This document shows positions 54,900-63,562 of a stretch of DNA of 64,000 nt, piece after piece. Both the position numbers and the translations under genes were made by a program. Position 1 is the stretch's first letter, and each line of letters opens with the position of its first letter. Source of the stretch: Chitinophagaceae bacterium DXS (lineage in GTDB: Bacteria; Bacteroidota; Bacteroidia; Chitinophagales; Chitinophagaceae); NCBI GenBank assembly GCA_030345135.1, contig CP128386.1, positions 5,004,070 to 5,068,069 on the forward strand, in the 5' to 3' direction. The notes beneath the pieces were generated by a model that was not told the DNA's origin, did not search any database, and was given only the letters and a program-made list of their open reading frames with translations.

Positions 54900-56252
54900 A
54901 TGAAAAAAACAGTTGTTATTGATATTGTTGGTTTGTCTTCTTCCGTAATAGGTGAACACACGCCATTCATTAAAAATTACCTCGAAAAAAAACATTTCAA
55001 TACAATTGATCCGATGCTGCCGGCGGTAACCACTAGCGTGCAGTCAACTTATATAACAGGTAAATGGCCTTCTGAGCATGGTATTGTAGGCAATGGCTGG
55101 TATGATCATACCGATAGCGAGATCAAATTCTGGAAGCAATCAAACAAATTGGTAAAGGCCGAAAAAATCTGGGAACGCGCCAGGAAAGAAGATCCTTCTT
55201 TCACTGTATCAAAAATGTTCTGGTGGTACAATATGTACTCAAGTGCTGATTACGCTGTAACACCACGTCCGAATTACCTGGCCGATGGCCGTAAAATGCC
55301 GGATTGTTATTCAGTGCCGGCAGAACTGCGTGATGAATTGCAGAAAGAATTGGGTCAGTTCCCTTTATTCAAATTCTGGGGTCCAGGTGCAGATGTTACC
55401 TCCACTAAATGGATCGCAGATGCATCTGTTTACACGGACAAAAAATATGATCCCACTTTAACGCTGATCTATCTGCCGCATTTAGATTATTGTCTCCAAA
55501 AATATGGTAGCGATGCGGCTGCTATTGCAAAAGAGCTTGGTGAAATTGATAATATTGTAAAGGATCTGGTTGAATATTACACCTCTAAAAATGCCAGGAT
55601 AATCCTGCTTTCAGAATATGGTATTAACGCTGTCAGCCGGCCTGTTCACATCAACAGGCTGCTGCGTGAACATAATTTATTGGGCATTCGTGTAGAACGG
55701 GGACTTGAATTGCTGGATGCCGGCGTTTCAAAAGCCTTTGCTGTTTCTGATCATCAGGTGGCGCATATCTACATAAATGATCCCTCCGTTAGGGAAAAGG
55801 TTAAAAAGCTTGTCACAGGTTTGCCCGGTGTACAGTTGGTGTTAGATAAAGAGCAACAAAAAGAATATCATATAGATCATGAAAGAAGCGGTGATCTCGT
55901 TCTAATGGCAGATGAACGAAGCTGGTTCACTTATTATTTCTGGCTGGATGATGCAGTCGCCCCTGACTATGCAAGGGTTGTTGATATTCACAAAAAGCCG
56001 GGGTATGATCCTGTCGAGTTATTTATGACCTCAAAAGCAAGAGCTGCTTACAAGTTGTTGCGTAAGAAAGCCGGCTTCCGTTATGTGATGGATGTAATTC
56101 CATTAGATGCCACATTAGTAAAAGGCTCTCATGGCGCCGTTGTCAGTGATAAAGCCTATCATCCGGTATTAGTGACAGATCTGCCTGTAAGTAAAGATCA
56201 TTTAGAGGCAGTGGATGTGTATGATGTTATCTGGCAACATTTGACGAATTAA
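54900..56252 (+). CDS. eboF: EboF: type I phosphodiesterase/nucleotide pyrophosphatase-like protein
   Basis: A 450-residue alkaline-phosphatase-superfamily protein (PF01663 type). The probable metal Asp8 is in VVIDIVGLSS, the nucleophile Thr44 or Thr45 in LPAVTTSVQSTYITG, and further metal ligands in LPHLDYCLQKYG, LLSEYGINAVS and GSHGAVVS. There is no signal peptide, so it acts in the cytoplasm. It probably removes a phosphate or nucleotide group from the ebo intermediate; substrate unknown. The gene ends the cluster and is followed by a strong terminator. Confidence 0.9.
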   Translation: MKKTVVIDIVGLSSSVIGEHTPFIKNYLEKKHFNTIDPMLPAVTTSVQSTYITGKWPSEHGIVGNGWYDHTDSEIKFWKQSNKLVKAEKIWERARKEDPSFTVSKMFWWYNMYSSADYAVTPRPNYLADGRKMPDCYSVPAELRDELQKELGQFPLFKFWGPGADVTSTKWIADASVYTDKKYDPTLTLIYLPHLDYCLQKYGSDAAAIAKELGEIDNIVKDLVEYYTSKNARIILLSEYGINAVSRPVHINRLLREHNLLGIRVERGLELLDAGVSKAFAVSDHQVAHIYINDPSVREKVKKLVTGLPGVQLVLDKEQQKEYHIDHERSGDLVLMADERSWFTYYFWLDDAVAPDYARVVDIHKKPGYDPVELFMTSKARAAYKLLRKKAGFRYVMDVIPLDATLVKGSHGAVVSDKAYHPVLVTDLPVSKDHLEAVDVYDVIWQHLTN

Positions 56253-56264
56253 GCAACAATAAAA

Positions 56265-56315
56265 ATTGCCTGTAATTTCTTCGATATTTCTCTACCGGAT
56301 GAAATTACAGGCAAT
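56265..56315 (+). terminator. Terminator of the ebo operon
   Basis: Perfect 15-bp stem ATTGCCTGTAATTTC (56265-56279) / GAAATTACAGGCAAT (56301-56315), 21-base loop, followed by a T-rich stretch. Confidence 0.88.
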
Positions 56316-56339
56316 ACTTCTTTTAAAAGTAACTTCTGG

Positions 56340-56470
56340 CTTCCTCTGTAAAATAAAAAATACAGTTACACAGAGTCACACGGAGAAGGCACTGAGCTAC
56401 ACAGAGAATGCGATCAGATCTTTCAGGCTTTTTGAATTTTTACTTTTGAATTTTGACTTTTTCCTCATTT
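56340..56470. repeat. Family A and family I/D fragments after the terminator
   Basis: Units ACACAGAG, CACACGGAG and CACTGAG (about 56365-56408), then TTTTACTTTTGAATTTTGAC and TTTTCAATTATCC to the end of the phhA gene. Confidence 0.6.
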
Positions 56471-57202
56471 TCAATTATCCATTCTCTTAAACTTCTCCAA
56501 AAGATACTCTTCCAGCCCTTCTTCCGCGTCTTCCAGTTCCTGCAAAGAATCAACTACAAAATATTGTTTCTGAAAACTATCTTTTATGTAAGGCGTTTCT
56601 ACAATTTTTGCCACATTAAACGGAACGTGTGCAGGTTCATCGGAAAGCGAATATTTGGTTTCAGCAATAGAAGAAAGAATTCCTGCGCCATAAATTTTCA
56701 GGTCGTCTTTATCCCTCACCAGGCCAAACTCAATGGTGTACCAGTATAACCTTGCAATTGCCTCTATTATATCTTCATTATTGCTGTTGCGGATTACAAT
56801 GCCAGCCAGCACATGCAGATAGCTGCAAATAAAAGGATCTGTAAGCAACGGGATATGTCCAAAAACATCATGAAACATATCCGGCTCCTCGAGGTAATCT
56901 AACTGCTCAGGCTTCCGCAGCCAGTTGGTTGTGCCAAACTTATTGTCATACAACTGTTCAAAAAACAAGAGGTTGTCAATTAACCCGGGAACCGGGTAAA
57001 TCGACCACCCGGTGAGTTTAGCAAGTCGCTGGTTAATATCATCAAAATCCGGAATGGTATCAGCCGTGAAGCCCAATTCCTGAACGCCTTTCCAAAAATG
57101 CGGGTAGGCAAACTGTTGAACGGCCTTAACCTGTCTATCAAATAAGATGGACCAGGTCTGATAATCTGTGGCAGAATATGATGGAGTTGATTGTGTTAAC
57201 AT
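56471..57202 (-). CDS. phhA: Phenylalanine 4-monooxygenase
   Basis: Non-haem iron, pterin-dependent hydroxylase turning phenylalanine into tyrosine, the first step of Phe breakdown. The 243 residues are of the short bacterial type without the regulatory ACT domain. Iron ligands are H111 and H116 (HDVFGHIPLL) and E158 (YWYTIEFGLV). Other signatures are LTGWSIYPVPGLID and RKPEQLDYLEEPDMFHD. It is divergent from hppD, the next step of the pathway, across a repeat-filled gap; the pair probably share a regulatory region. Confidence 0.96.
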   Translation of the reverse strand: MLTQSTPSYSATDYQTWSILFDRQVKAVQQFAYPHFWKGVQELGFTADTIPDFDDINQRLAKLTGWSIYPVPGLIDNLLFFEQLYDNKFGTTNWLRKPEQLDYLEEPDMFHDVFGHIPLLTDPFICSYLHVLAGIVIRNSNNEDIIEAIARLYWYTIEFGLVRDKDDLKIYGAGILSSIAETKYSLSDEPAHVPFNVAKIVETPYIKDSFQKQYFVVDSLQELEDAEEGLEEYLLEKFKRMDN

Positions 57203-57400
57203 ACGGCAAGTTTTAGCTAGATCAGTGAAGAATAATAATTTGACCGGAGCGTTAAAGGGCGGAGCATAAATCGCCCCATGCTGAAGTAGTATTTGCTAAA
57301 CAGGCCTTCTTTTACGAACTTTTTTCTCTACTGACCTGAAGTGGATCATAGGCAATAAATCTTTGTAAAGTTATCTTTTTTTGTCAGCAACAGCAAGACA

Positions 57401-57644
57401 GTGAATAGTGAATGGTCAATAGTGAAAGGTGCAGCCTTTAAACTGTTCGGGAAACCCCGAAAAATTAACATAGTGTTTTCTGATTACAATAAAGCCTAGC
57501 CCTGAAAAGGCTGGCCACATGTAATTACTGCTACACATTTCACTATTCACCATTCACTATTGACTTTTTGCCTTCCGAACCTGACTGCATGAAAGGGACC
57601 TGCTCGCACCCTTCACTATTCACCATTCACTATTGACTATTCAC
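57401..57644. repeat. Inverted array, family H (TTCACTATTCACCA), with a doubled right arm
   Basis: Left arm 57401-57434 (GTGAATAGTGAATGGTCAAT) and two right arms, 57538-57564 and 57611-57644 (CACTATTCACCATTCACT). Left and first right arm match at 25 of 27 positions. The core holds a CTAGCCCTGAAAAGGCTGG-like dyad. The right end of the array touches the hppD promoter. Confidence 0.85.
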
Positions 57645-57646
57645 GA

Positions 57647-57675
57647 TTGACATCGTGAATTTCCTCGTACATTTG
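57647..57675 (+). promoter_or_regulatory. Bacteroidota-type promoter for the hppD operon
   Basis: TTG (57647-57649), 18-base spacer, then TACATTTG (57668-57675), matching TAnnTTTG exactly. Predicted transcription start about 57683, giving a leader of about 190 nt before hppD. Confidence 0.6.
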
Positions 57676-57696
57676 CAATAGCTAAACACATTCTTC

Positions 57697-57789
57697 ATGA
57701 GACCCGATTATTCTCATAAGATCTTTTCTGATGAACGCACCGGCTATATCTTCCTGGTATTAACGCTTGCTACCGACTCGGTTCGTTAA
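57697..57789 (+). other. Small open frame in the hppD leader (30 codons)
   Basis: ATG 57697 to TAA 57789 encodes 30 residues starting MRPDYSHKIF and ending LTLATDSVR, with Tyr at 5 and 17 and Phe at 10 and 19. It lies between the predicted promoter and hppD. It might be a leader peptide controlling a tyrosine-degradation operon, or chance. There is no clear ribosome-binding site; the conserved genes on both sides give no support. Confidence 0.25.
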
Positions 57790-57875
57790 GTTGTTGCGGC
57801 TTGGTTTTTGTTCGACCTGGTATGTATTGAGAAATGCGTACATCAGGCATTTTCTAACGACTAACGATATTCCAT

Positions 57876-59009
57876 ATGAACACACCTATCACGGAAAAGC
57901 AGTCTGCAACTGTTGAACACGATTTTCTTCAGTTAAATGGTACCGATCATATAGAACTGTATGTAGGTAATGCCAAACAGTCTGCGCTTTACTATAAAAC
58001 AGCTTTTGGTTTTCAATCCCTGGCGTACGCAGGGCCGGAAACCGGCGTACGGGACAGGGCTTCTTATGTGCTTTCGCAGGGTAAAATAAGATTGGTGTTA
58101 ACATCGCCGTTATCCTCCAATCACGTTATTGCCCGGCATATTCAAAAGCATGGCGACGGTGTAAAAATGCTTGCGCTATCGGTTGATGATGCATATGAAG
58201 CTTTCGAAGAAACTACACGAAGAGGCGCGGAAACATATATGGAACCGGTTACATTAAAAGATGAAGATGGCATTGCGCGCATCAGCGGTATAAAGACTTA
58301 CGGCGAAACCGTGCATTTGTTTGTAGAGCGGAAGGATTACAAAGGTGTTTTTCTCCCCGGCTATAAGCCATGGAAAAGTAACTACCAGCCAACGGAGACC
58401 GGATTGCTGTATGTTGATCACTGTGTTGGCAATGTTGGTTGGAACAGGATGTTACCTGTTGTAAAATGGTACGAAGATGTGATGGGCTTTACCAACATTT
58501 TATCCTTTGATGACAAACAAATCAATACGGAATACTCCGCTTTGATGAGTAAGGTGATGAGTAACGGTAATGGCTTTGTGAAATTCCCAATCAATGAACC
58601 GGCGGAAGGAAAGAAAAAGTCTCAGGTGGAAGAGTACCTGGAATTTTATGAAGGTGAAGGTGTACAGCACATTGCGGTTGCTACCAGTGATATTATTACC
58701 ACGGTAAAGGCCATGAAATCCCGTGGTGTTGAGTTTCTAAGCACACCACCAGGTACGTATTACGAACAGTTGGCTGAGAGGGTTGGCAAGATTGACGAAA
58801 GCGTTCTTGCGTTGAAGGAGCTGGGAGTTTTGGTAGACAGGGATGATGAAGGGTACCTCTTGCAAATATTTACAAAACCGGTTCAGGATCGTCCTACGCT
58901 CTTCTTTGAAGTCATTCACCGAAAAGGCGCAAAAAGCTTTGGTGCAGGAAACTTTAAAGCATTGTTCGAAGCGATCGAAAGAGAACAGGCGTTGAGAGGG
59001 AACCTGTAG
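57876..59009 (+). CDS. hppD: 4-Hydroxyphenylpyruvate dioxygenase
   Basis: Non-haem iron enzyme converting 4-hydroxyphenylpyruvate to homogentisate. The 377-residue, two-VOC-domain protein shows the iron ligands H182 (VDHCVGNV), H265 (GVQHIAVAT) and E345 (LFFEVIHRKG). The C-terminal part (GAGNFKALFEAIEREQ) is the usual gate helix. It is followed by hmgA, the next step. The upstream region contains a good promoter and a family H array. Confidence 0.97.
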   Translation: MNTPITEKQSATVEHDFLQLNGTDHIELYVGNAKQSALYYKTAFGFQSLAYAGPETGVRDRASYVLSQGKIRLVLTSPLSSNHVIARHIQKHGDGVKMLALSVDDAYEAFEETTRRGAETYMEPVTLKDEDGIARISGIKTYGETVHLFVERKDYKGVFLPGYKPWKSNYQPTETGLLYVDHCVGNVGWNRMLPVVKWYEDVMGFTNILSFDDKQINTEYSALMSKVMSNGNGFVKFPINEPAEGKKKSQVEEYLEFYEGEGVQHIAVATSDIITTVKAMKSRGVEFLSTPPGTYYEQLAERVGKIDESVLALKELGVLVDRDDEGYLLQIFTKPVQDRPTLFFEVIHRKGAKSFGAGNFKALFEAIEREQALRGNL

Positions 59010-59016
59010 GCAACTA

Positions 59017-59073
59017 TTAATGCTTAATACTTAATGCCTGAAACCAGACACCTGATGCCTGATACCTCAAACC
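59017..59073. repeat. Family B fragment before hmgA
   Basis: TTAATGCTTAATACTTAATG passes into CCAGACACCTGATGCCTGAT, the right-arm form of family B. It reaches to nine bases before the hmgA ATG; the apparent upstream extension of that gene from 59034 is repeat translation. Confidence 0.6.
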
Positions 59074-59081
59074 TATTTATT

Positions 59082-60239
59082 ATGCCATATTACTATTCGC
59101 TTGGACAAATACCACACAAACGGCACACGCAATTTCGCAAGCCGGACGGAAGTTTATATTCGGAACAATTATTTTCAACCGAAGGATTTTCGAGTGACTC
59201 ATCTTTGCTCTACCATCATCACCCGCCGACACAGATCATTAAAACCGAAGACGCGAAGCAAGTATCGCCCATACCAGCTGAACACCAACTACTGCAGCAT
59301 CGTTGCTTTAAAGGCTTCGATATTAAACCGGCAGAAGACTACCTGGAGAGTCGAAATACGGTGTTGATGAACAATGATTGTCATATTGTTTTGGCCGCGC
59401 CACAAAAAAGCATGTCCGGATATTTTTATAAAAATGCGGACGCGGATGAACTCATTTTTATTCATGAAGGAAGTGGTGTGTTGCATACTTCTTACGGGAA
59501 AATTCCTTTCGGTTACGGCGATTACCTGGTAGTGCCGCGAGGAACCACTTATCAGATAGAATTTGCAACTACGCAGAACCGGTTGTTTATTGTTGAATCC
59601 TTCAGTCCCATTCGTTTTCCCAAAAAATACCTAAGCAAAAATGGGCAATTGCTGGAACATTCGCCTTACTGTGAAAGAGATATCCGTCCCCCACAAGTAC
59701 TCGAAACAGTTACTGATGAGGGCGATTATTTTATCAAGGTAAAGAAGAGTGGTTGGCTATACAGCATGCACTATAAAGCACATCCGTTTGATGTGATTGG
59801 CTGGGATGGTTGTTGTTATCCTTTTGCGTTCAGTATTCATGACTTTGAGCCGATTACGGGTCGCGTACACCAACCGCCGCCAGTACACCAGACTTTTGAA
59901 GCAAATAATTTTGTTGTATGTTCTTTCGTGCCCCGCTTGTTTGATTATCATCCGCAGTCAATTCCCGCGCCATACAATCATAGCAATATAGATAGCGATG
60001 AAGTGATTTATTATGTAGATGGTGATTTTATGAGCCGGAAAAATGTATTTCGCGGAATGATCACACTGCATCCTTCCGGGATACCGCACGGGCCACACCC
60101 GGGCGCAGTTCAGAAAAGCATCGGAGCAAAAGAAACCAAAGAATTGGCAGTAATGATTGACACATTTCATCCGCTTCATTTAACAACACAGGCAAAAGAA
60201 ATTGAAGATCCGGGCTATACGATGAGTTGGGCGGAATAG
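59082..60239 (+). CDS. hmgA: Homogentisate 1,2-dioxygenase
   Basis: Iron-dependent ring-cleaving enzyme, homogentisate to maleylacetoacetate. ATG 59082 (MPYYYSLGQIPHKRHTQFRK) gives about 385 aa, shorter than the ~440-aa proteobacterial enzyme but usual for Bacteroidota. The metal site lies in the C-terminal cupin part: HQPPPVHQTFEANNF, FDYHPQSIPAPYNHSN and SGIPHGPHPGA. Together with hppD and fahA it forms the tyrosine degradation set. A 360-bp repeat gap separates it from fahA. Confidence 0.95.
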   Translation: MPYYYSLGQIPHKRHTQFRKPDGSLYSEQLFSTEGFSSDSSLLYHHHPPTQIIKTEDAKQVSPIPAEHQLLQHRCFKGFDIKPAEDYLESRNTVLMNNDCHIVLAAPQKSMSGYFYKNADADELIFIHEGSGVLHTSYGKIPFGYGDYLVVPRGTTYQIEFATTQNRLFIVESFSPIRFPKKYLSKNGQLLEHSPYCERDIRPPQVLETVTDEGDYFIKVKKSGWLYSMHYKAHPFDVIGWDGCCYPFAFSIHDFEPITGRVHQPPPVHQTFEANNFVVCSFVPRLFDYHPQSIPAPYNHSNIDSDEVIYYVDGDFMSRKNVFRGMITLHPSGIPHGPHPGAVQKSIGAKETKELAVMIDTFHPLHLTTQAKEIEDPGYTMSWAE

Positions 60240-60240
60240 C

Positions 60241-60518
60241 AATTGAAAATGGAGAATTGATAATTGACAATGGCGAACATGCAAATGGGGGAATATGCAA
60301 ATGTGCAAATGTGGGAATATGCAAATTTGCGAATTGTTAGCAATTGAAAGTGAGGAATTGAATATATCGCTTGTTATTAGAATAGATATTACAGAATGAC
60401 CGATCGGGAAAGTTAGCGATGTAGAATGGCAAACGAATTTGCAAAAGGATTTTAAGCTCCGTAGGAACTGCCTGTTTGTAGCAAGAAAACTGGTATTCCA
60501 TTCGGCTCCGTCGGAGCC
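60241..60518. repeat. Families D and C plus CCGTAGGA palindromes in gap 60240-60602
   Basis: 60241-60360 alternates AATTGAAAATGG, AATTGATAATTGACAATG and ATGCAAATGTGCAAAT units (forward only). From about 60454 to 60518 a different palindromic repeat follows: AAGCTCCGTAGGAACTGCC, TGTTTGTAGCAAG, then GGCTCCGTCGGAGCC. No gene. Confidence 0.7.
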
Positions 60519-60602
60519 TCCGGTAAAATGGGTCAGGGAGTTTAAGATCGTATATCGTTTGAATGGTTTGATCTATATTTTAATAACCGCACAACATCTT
60601 TC

Positions 60603-61619
60603 ATGAAACTGATTTCTTATTTACATAGGAACGGCAAAGAGCAATTGGCAATCCTGGTTGATGACCTGGTGTATAATATGCAGGATCTGCATAAAGGACT
60701 TGTGGGTGATATGGATTCGTTTTTGAAGCATTGGGCAGCACAATATCCTTTGGCTTTACAGGCTTATAAACATTTGGCAGAACAGCCGGACATAAAGGGC
60801 ATACCGTTACGCGATTTGCGTTTGCTTTCACCCGTAACCCACCCAACGTCACTGAGAGACGGGTACGCGTTCAGGCAACACGTTGAATCTGCCAGGCGTA
60901 ACCGCGGCGCGCAGATGATTGCACAGTTTGATGAATATCCCGTGTTCTACTTTAGCAATCATCAATCGGTACAGGGCGCCGGCGAGATTAAATGCATGCC
61001 GGATCATTTTCAAAAACTGGATTTCGAATTGGAATGCGCCATTGTTGTTTGCAGGAAAGGGAGAAACATTAAAGCAAATGAAGCAGCCGACTATATCGGA
61101 GGCCTGATGGTCATGAACGACATAAGTGCCCGTACGTTACAGATGGAAGAGATGTTGTTGAACCTGGGGCCTGCAAAAGGAAAAGATTTTGCAACTATAT
61201 TAGGTCCCTGGCTGGTAACAACAGAAGAATTAAAGGCTTATGAAGTGCCTTGTAAACCAGGCCATATTGGTCAGAGCTGGAATCTTGCTATGACTGCAAA
61301 AGTGAATGGAAATGAAGTCAGTCGCGGTAATCTGTCAGATATGGATTGGACATTTGCCGAATTAATTGAAAGAGCGAGTTACGGCGTAACCTTGTCTCCC
61401 GGTGATGTAATAGGCAGCGGCACTGTCGGGACTGGCTGTTTTTTGGAATTGAATGGTACCGGTAAACTTCATGATGGCAATTACAAAGAACAATGGCTGC
61501 AGGCTGGTGATACTATCGAACTTGAGATAGCGGAATTGGGTAAGCTGGTAAATAAAATAACTGCAGAGACGATTGATCACTCCATTCTTGAAAATAAAAA
61601 GCATGCTGTTAAATCTTAA
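60603..61619 (+). CDS. fahA: Fumarylacetoacetate hydrolase family protein
   Basis: Metal-dependent hydrolase of the FAH fold, 338 aa, placed to split fumarylacetoacetate to fumarate and acetoacetate. Motifs: DFELECAIVV with acidic metal ligands, GLMVMNDISARTLQMEE, AKGKDFATILGPWLVT and SPGDVIGSGTVGTGC. The cluster lacks an obvious maleylacetoacetate isomerase, so this enzyme may act on the maleyl isomer, or the isomerase lies elsewhere. It overlaps the flavin-reductase gene by 17 bp, so they are translated together. Confidence 0.93.
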   Translation: MKLISYLHRNGKEQLAILVDDLVYNMQDLHKGLVGDMDSFLKHWAAQYPLALQAYKHLAEQPDIKGIPLRDLRLLSPVTHPTSLRDGYAFRQHVESARRNRGAQMIAQFDEYPVFYFSNHQSVQGAGEIKCMPDHFQKLDFELECAIVVCRKGRNIKANEAADYIGGLMVMNDISARTLQMEEMLLNLGPAKGKDFATILGPWLVTTEELKAYEVPCKPGHIGQSWNLAMTAKVNGNEVSRGNLSDMDWTFAELIERASYGVTLSPGDVIGSGTVGTGCFLELNGTGKLHDGNYKEQWLQAGDTIELEIAELGKLVNKITAETIDHSILENKKHAVKS

Positions 61620-62526
61620 AGATCTGAATGCAGCCTCCCGGCAACGTTATCTTCAACATGCTGTAGCGCCTCGCCCCATTGCTTTTGCGAGCACCATAGG
61701 TAAGGATGGTGCAATCAATCTAAGTCCGTTTAGTTTCTTCAATCTGTTTTCAACCAATCCACCTATCGTTATTTTCTCTCCATGCCGACGGGTACGTGAC
61801 AATACAGTCAAACACACATTGCTGAATGTAATGGAGGTGCCCGAAGTTGCAATTAATATTGTAGATATAAATATGGTGCAGCAGGTGAGCCTGAGTTCCT
61901 GCGAATATGAAAGGGGCGTAAATGAATTTAGAAAAGCAGGATTTACTGAGGAAGCTTCCGTATACATAAAGCCGCCCCTTGTTAAGGAAAGTAAGGTAAA
62001 ATTTGAGTGCAAAGTTCTTGAAATAAAACACCTGGGCATTGAAGGCGGCGCGGGCAACCTGATCTTTTGCGAGATCATCTGCATGCACATTGCAGAGGAA
62101 ATTCTGGATGAACAGGGAATGATTGATCCCCGAAAACTCAACCAGGTTGCGCGGTTAGGTGATAACTGGTATGCTGTTGTTACTTCAGACAACCTGTTTG
62201 AAGTTGAGAAACCGAATGTCCGGTTAGGGATTGGAATCGACGCTCTTCCTGCATTCATTCGAAATAGCAAAATACTGACTGGTAATCAATTGGGGAAACT
62301 TGCCAACGTATCCGTCTTGCCTGAAGCAGATCCGGCTTTTGCAGACGAGCAAGTTACGACAATGCTAATGCATTTGGCCCACCACAATAAAATGAATAAA
62401 CTCGAAACCTATATCGGTGAATTGCTTAATGAAGACAAAGTAAGTGATGCCTGGCAGGTGATACTGTTGTTGTTGAAAAGCATAGAGCCTAAAACCCAAA
62501 GCGCAAAACCAGCTAATGAAAGATAA
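61603..62526 (+). CDS. Flavin reductase family protein (FMN-binding split barrel)
   Basis: An FMN-binding split-barrel protein of about 307 aa from ATG 61603 (MLLNLKDLNAASRQRYLQHA). It has the typical start VAPRPIAFASTIGKDGAINL, then SPFSFFNLFSTNPPIVIFSP and DNTVKHTLLNVMEVPEVAIN. Its start overlaps the end of fahA, which ties it to tyrosine catabolism. It is longer than simple flavin reductases (~200 aa); the C-terminal ~100 residues are helical and unassigned. Possible roles are flavin supply or a reductive step; neither is shown. Confidence 0.85.
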   Translation: MLLNLKDLNAASRQRYLQHAVAPRPIAFASTIGKDGAINLSPFSFFNLFSTNPPIVIFSPCRRVRDNTVKHTLLNVMEVPEVAINIVDINMVQQVSLSSCEYERGVNEFRKAGFTEEASVYIKPPLVKESKVKFECKVLEIKHLGIEGGAGNLIFCEIICMHIAEEILDEQGMIDPRKLNQVARLGDNWYAVVTSDNLFEVEKPNVRLGIGIDALPAFIRNSKILTGNQLGKLANVSVLPEADPAFADEQVTTMLMHLAHHNKMNKLETYIGELLNEDKVSDAWQVILLLLKSIEPKTQSAKPANER

Positions 62527-62534
62527 TGTCCTAT

Positions 62535-62940
62535 ATTTTTTGCAAGCTTTGTGATCTTAGGTGCTTAAGTGCTTCCTTTTAGTTCTTTGTGCTCCTTTGC
62601 GTCCTTCGTGTTAGTGGATCAAAAAAATATCTGTGTTTAGTTTCGCCGTCCATGCCTCAACGGTTCAAAATCCCTGTAATTCATGATACTATTTCAAAAT
62701 ATTATTGTGGAGGGCCGTTAATAATCATCACGCTGTTTTGCTTACGCCCCTTCAGATACTTTACGAAGTTTATTTTACACATTGTGTTATTTTGTTCCAA
62801 TGACTGTGTCTTTCAGCGCGAAGCTGGCTATTGTTATTATGAACGGTGGCTTGCCCAATTTGTAGGAGAATTGAGTTCAATTATTCCGCTCCACCTTTCA
62901 CTATTGACTATTCACCATTCACTCTATTGCCTTCCTCACA
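62535..62940. repeat. Family A and H fragments in gap 62527-62980
   Basis: 62535-62670 is reverse-type family A (CTTTGTGCTCCTTTGCGTCC, GTGTTAGTGG). About 62888-62925 is family H (CTTTCACTATTGACTATTCA), and CATCTTCCTTGTATCTTGTC follows. No gene in the stretch; the frame that extends the VOC gene upstream to 62846 crosses it. Confidence 0.65.
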
Positions 62941-62980
62941 TCTTCCTTGTATCTTGTCTCTTCAACAATCCTCATCCGTT

Positions 62981-63385
62981 ATGGTCTTCAAAAATGCAAT
63001 AAGCTGGTTCGAAATACCGACGACCGACATAGACCGCGCTCAGAAGTTTTATGAAGCAATATTTGAGATTGAAATGGTGCCGCTTGATGTGCAGGAACTT
63101 ACAATGCGACTCTTCCCGGTTGAGACTCCCATGAGTATCGGCGGGGCGCTTTGCCATCATCCGGAATTTTATAAACCTTCTTCAACAGATGGACCTTTGA
63201 TTTACTTAAATGGCAATCCGGACGTACAGAATATTCTTGATAGGATAGAAGCTGCCGGCGGCAAGATCGTCGTTCCTAAAACACAAATAACGCCGGAATA
63301 TGGCTATATGGCCATCTTCATCGATACCGAAGGTAATCGCATAGCCTTGCACTCCGTGCCGGAGGTTGAAGGGCCTAAAGCGTAA
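62981..63385 (+). CDS. VOC (glyoxalase/bleomycin-resistance fold) protein
   Basis: A 135-residue single-domain VOC protein from ATG 62981 (MVFKNAISWFEIPTTDIDRA). It shows the two beta-alpha-beta-beta units of the fold, with KFYEAIFEIEMVPLD and a C-terminal strand MAIFIDTEGNRIALHS. Members bind a metal and act as glyoxalases, dioxygenases or binding proteins; the exact job is unknown. It is 450 bp behind the flavin reductase and may be transcribed separately. Confidence 0.88.
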   Translation: MVFKNAISWFEIPTTDIDRAQKFYEAIFEIEMVPLDVQELTMRLFPVETPMSIGGALCHHPEFYKPSSTDGPLIYLNGNPDVQNILDRIEAAGGKIVVPKTQITPEYGYMAIFIDTEGNRIALHSVPEVEGPKA

Positions 63386-63414
63386 AGCCGAGAGCCCAAA
63401 ACCTGCCGAAGTCT

Positions 63415-63520
63415 TGTTTCACGCGGCGGGCGCGAAGAAGCTGCGACGCAGCGAGGTTGGAAACACGAAGGCACAAAGAACACCAAGAAGCACAAAGATT
63501 TTGAAACATAGATTCTTCGT
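63415..63520. repeat. Family A left arm before the 113-bp array
   Basis: GTTTCACGCGGCGGGCGC, CTGCGACGCAGCGAG, then AACACGAAGGCACAAAGAAC and CAAGAAGCACAAAGA in forward orientation. The first part closely matches the left arm at 33569-33607. Confidence 0.65.
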
Positions 63521-63562
63521 CAGGAGGAAGCGTCATCAGGTACACACACTCACTTTAGTTCT

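Noticed and set aside
61653..62270. 205-aa frame opposite the flavin reductase gene
   Set aside because: Antisense shadow of a conserved gene; no motifs.
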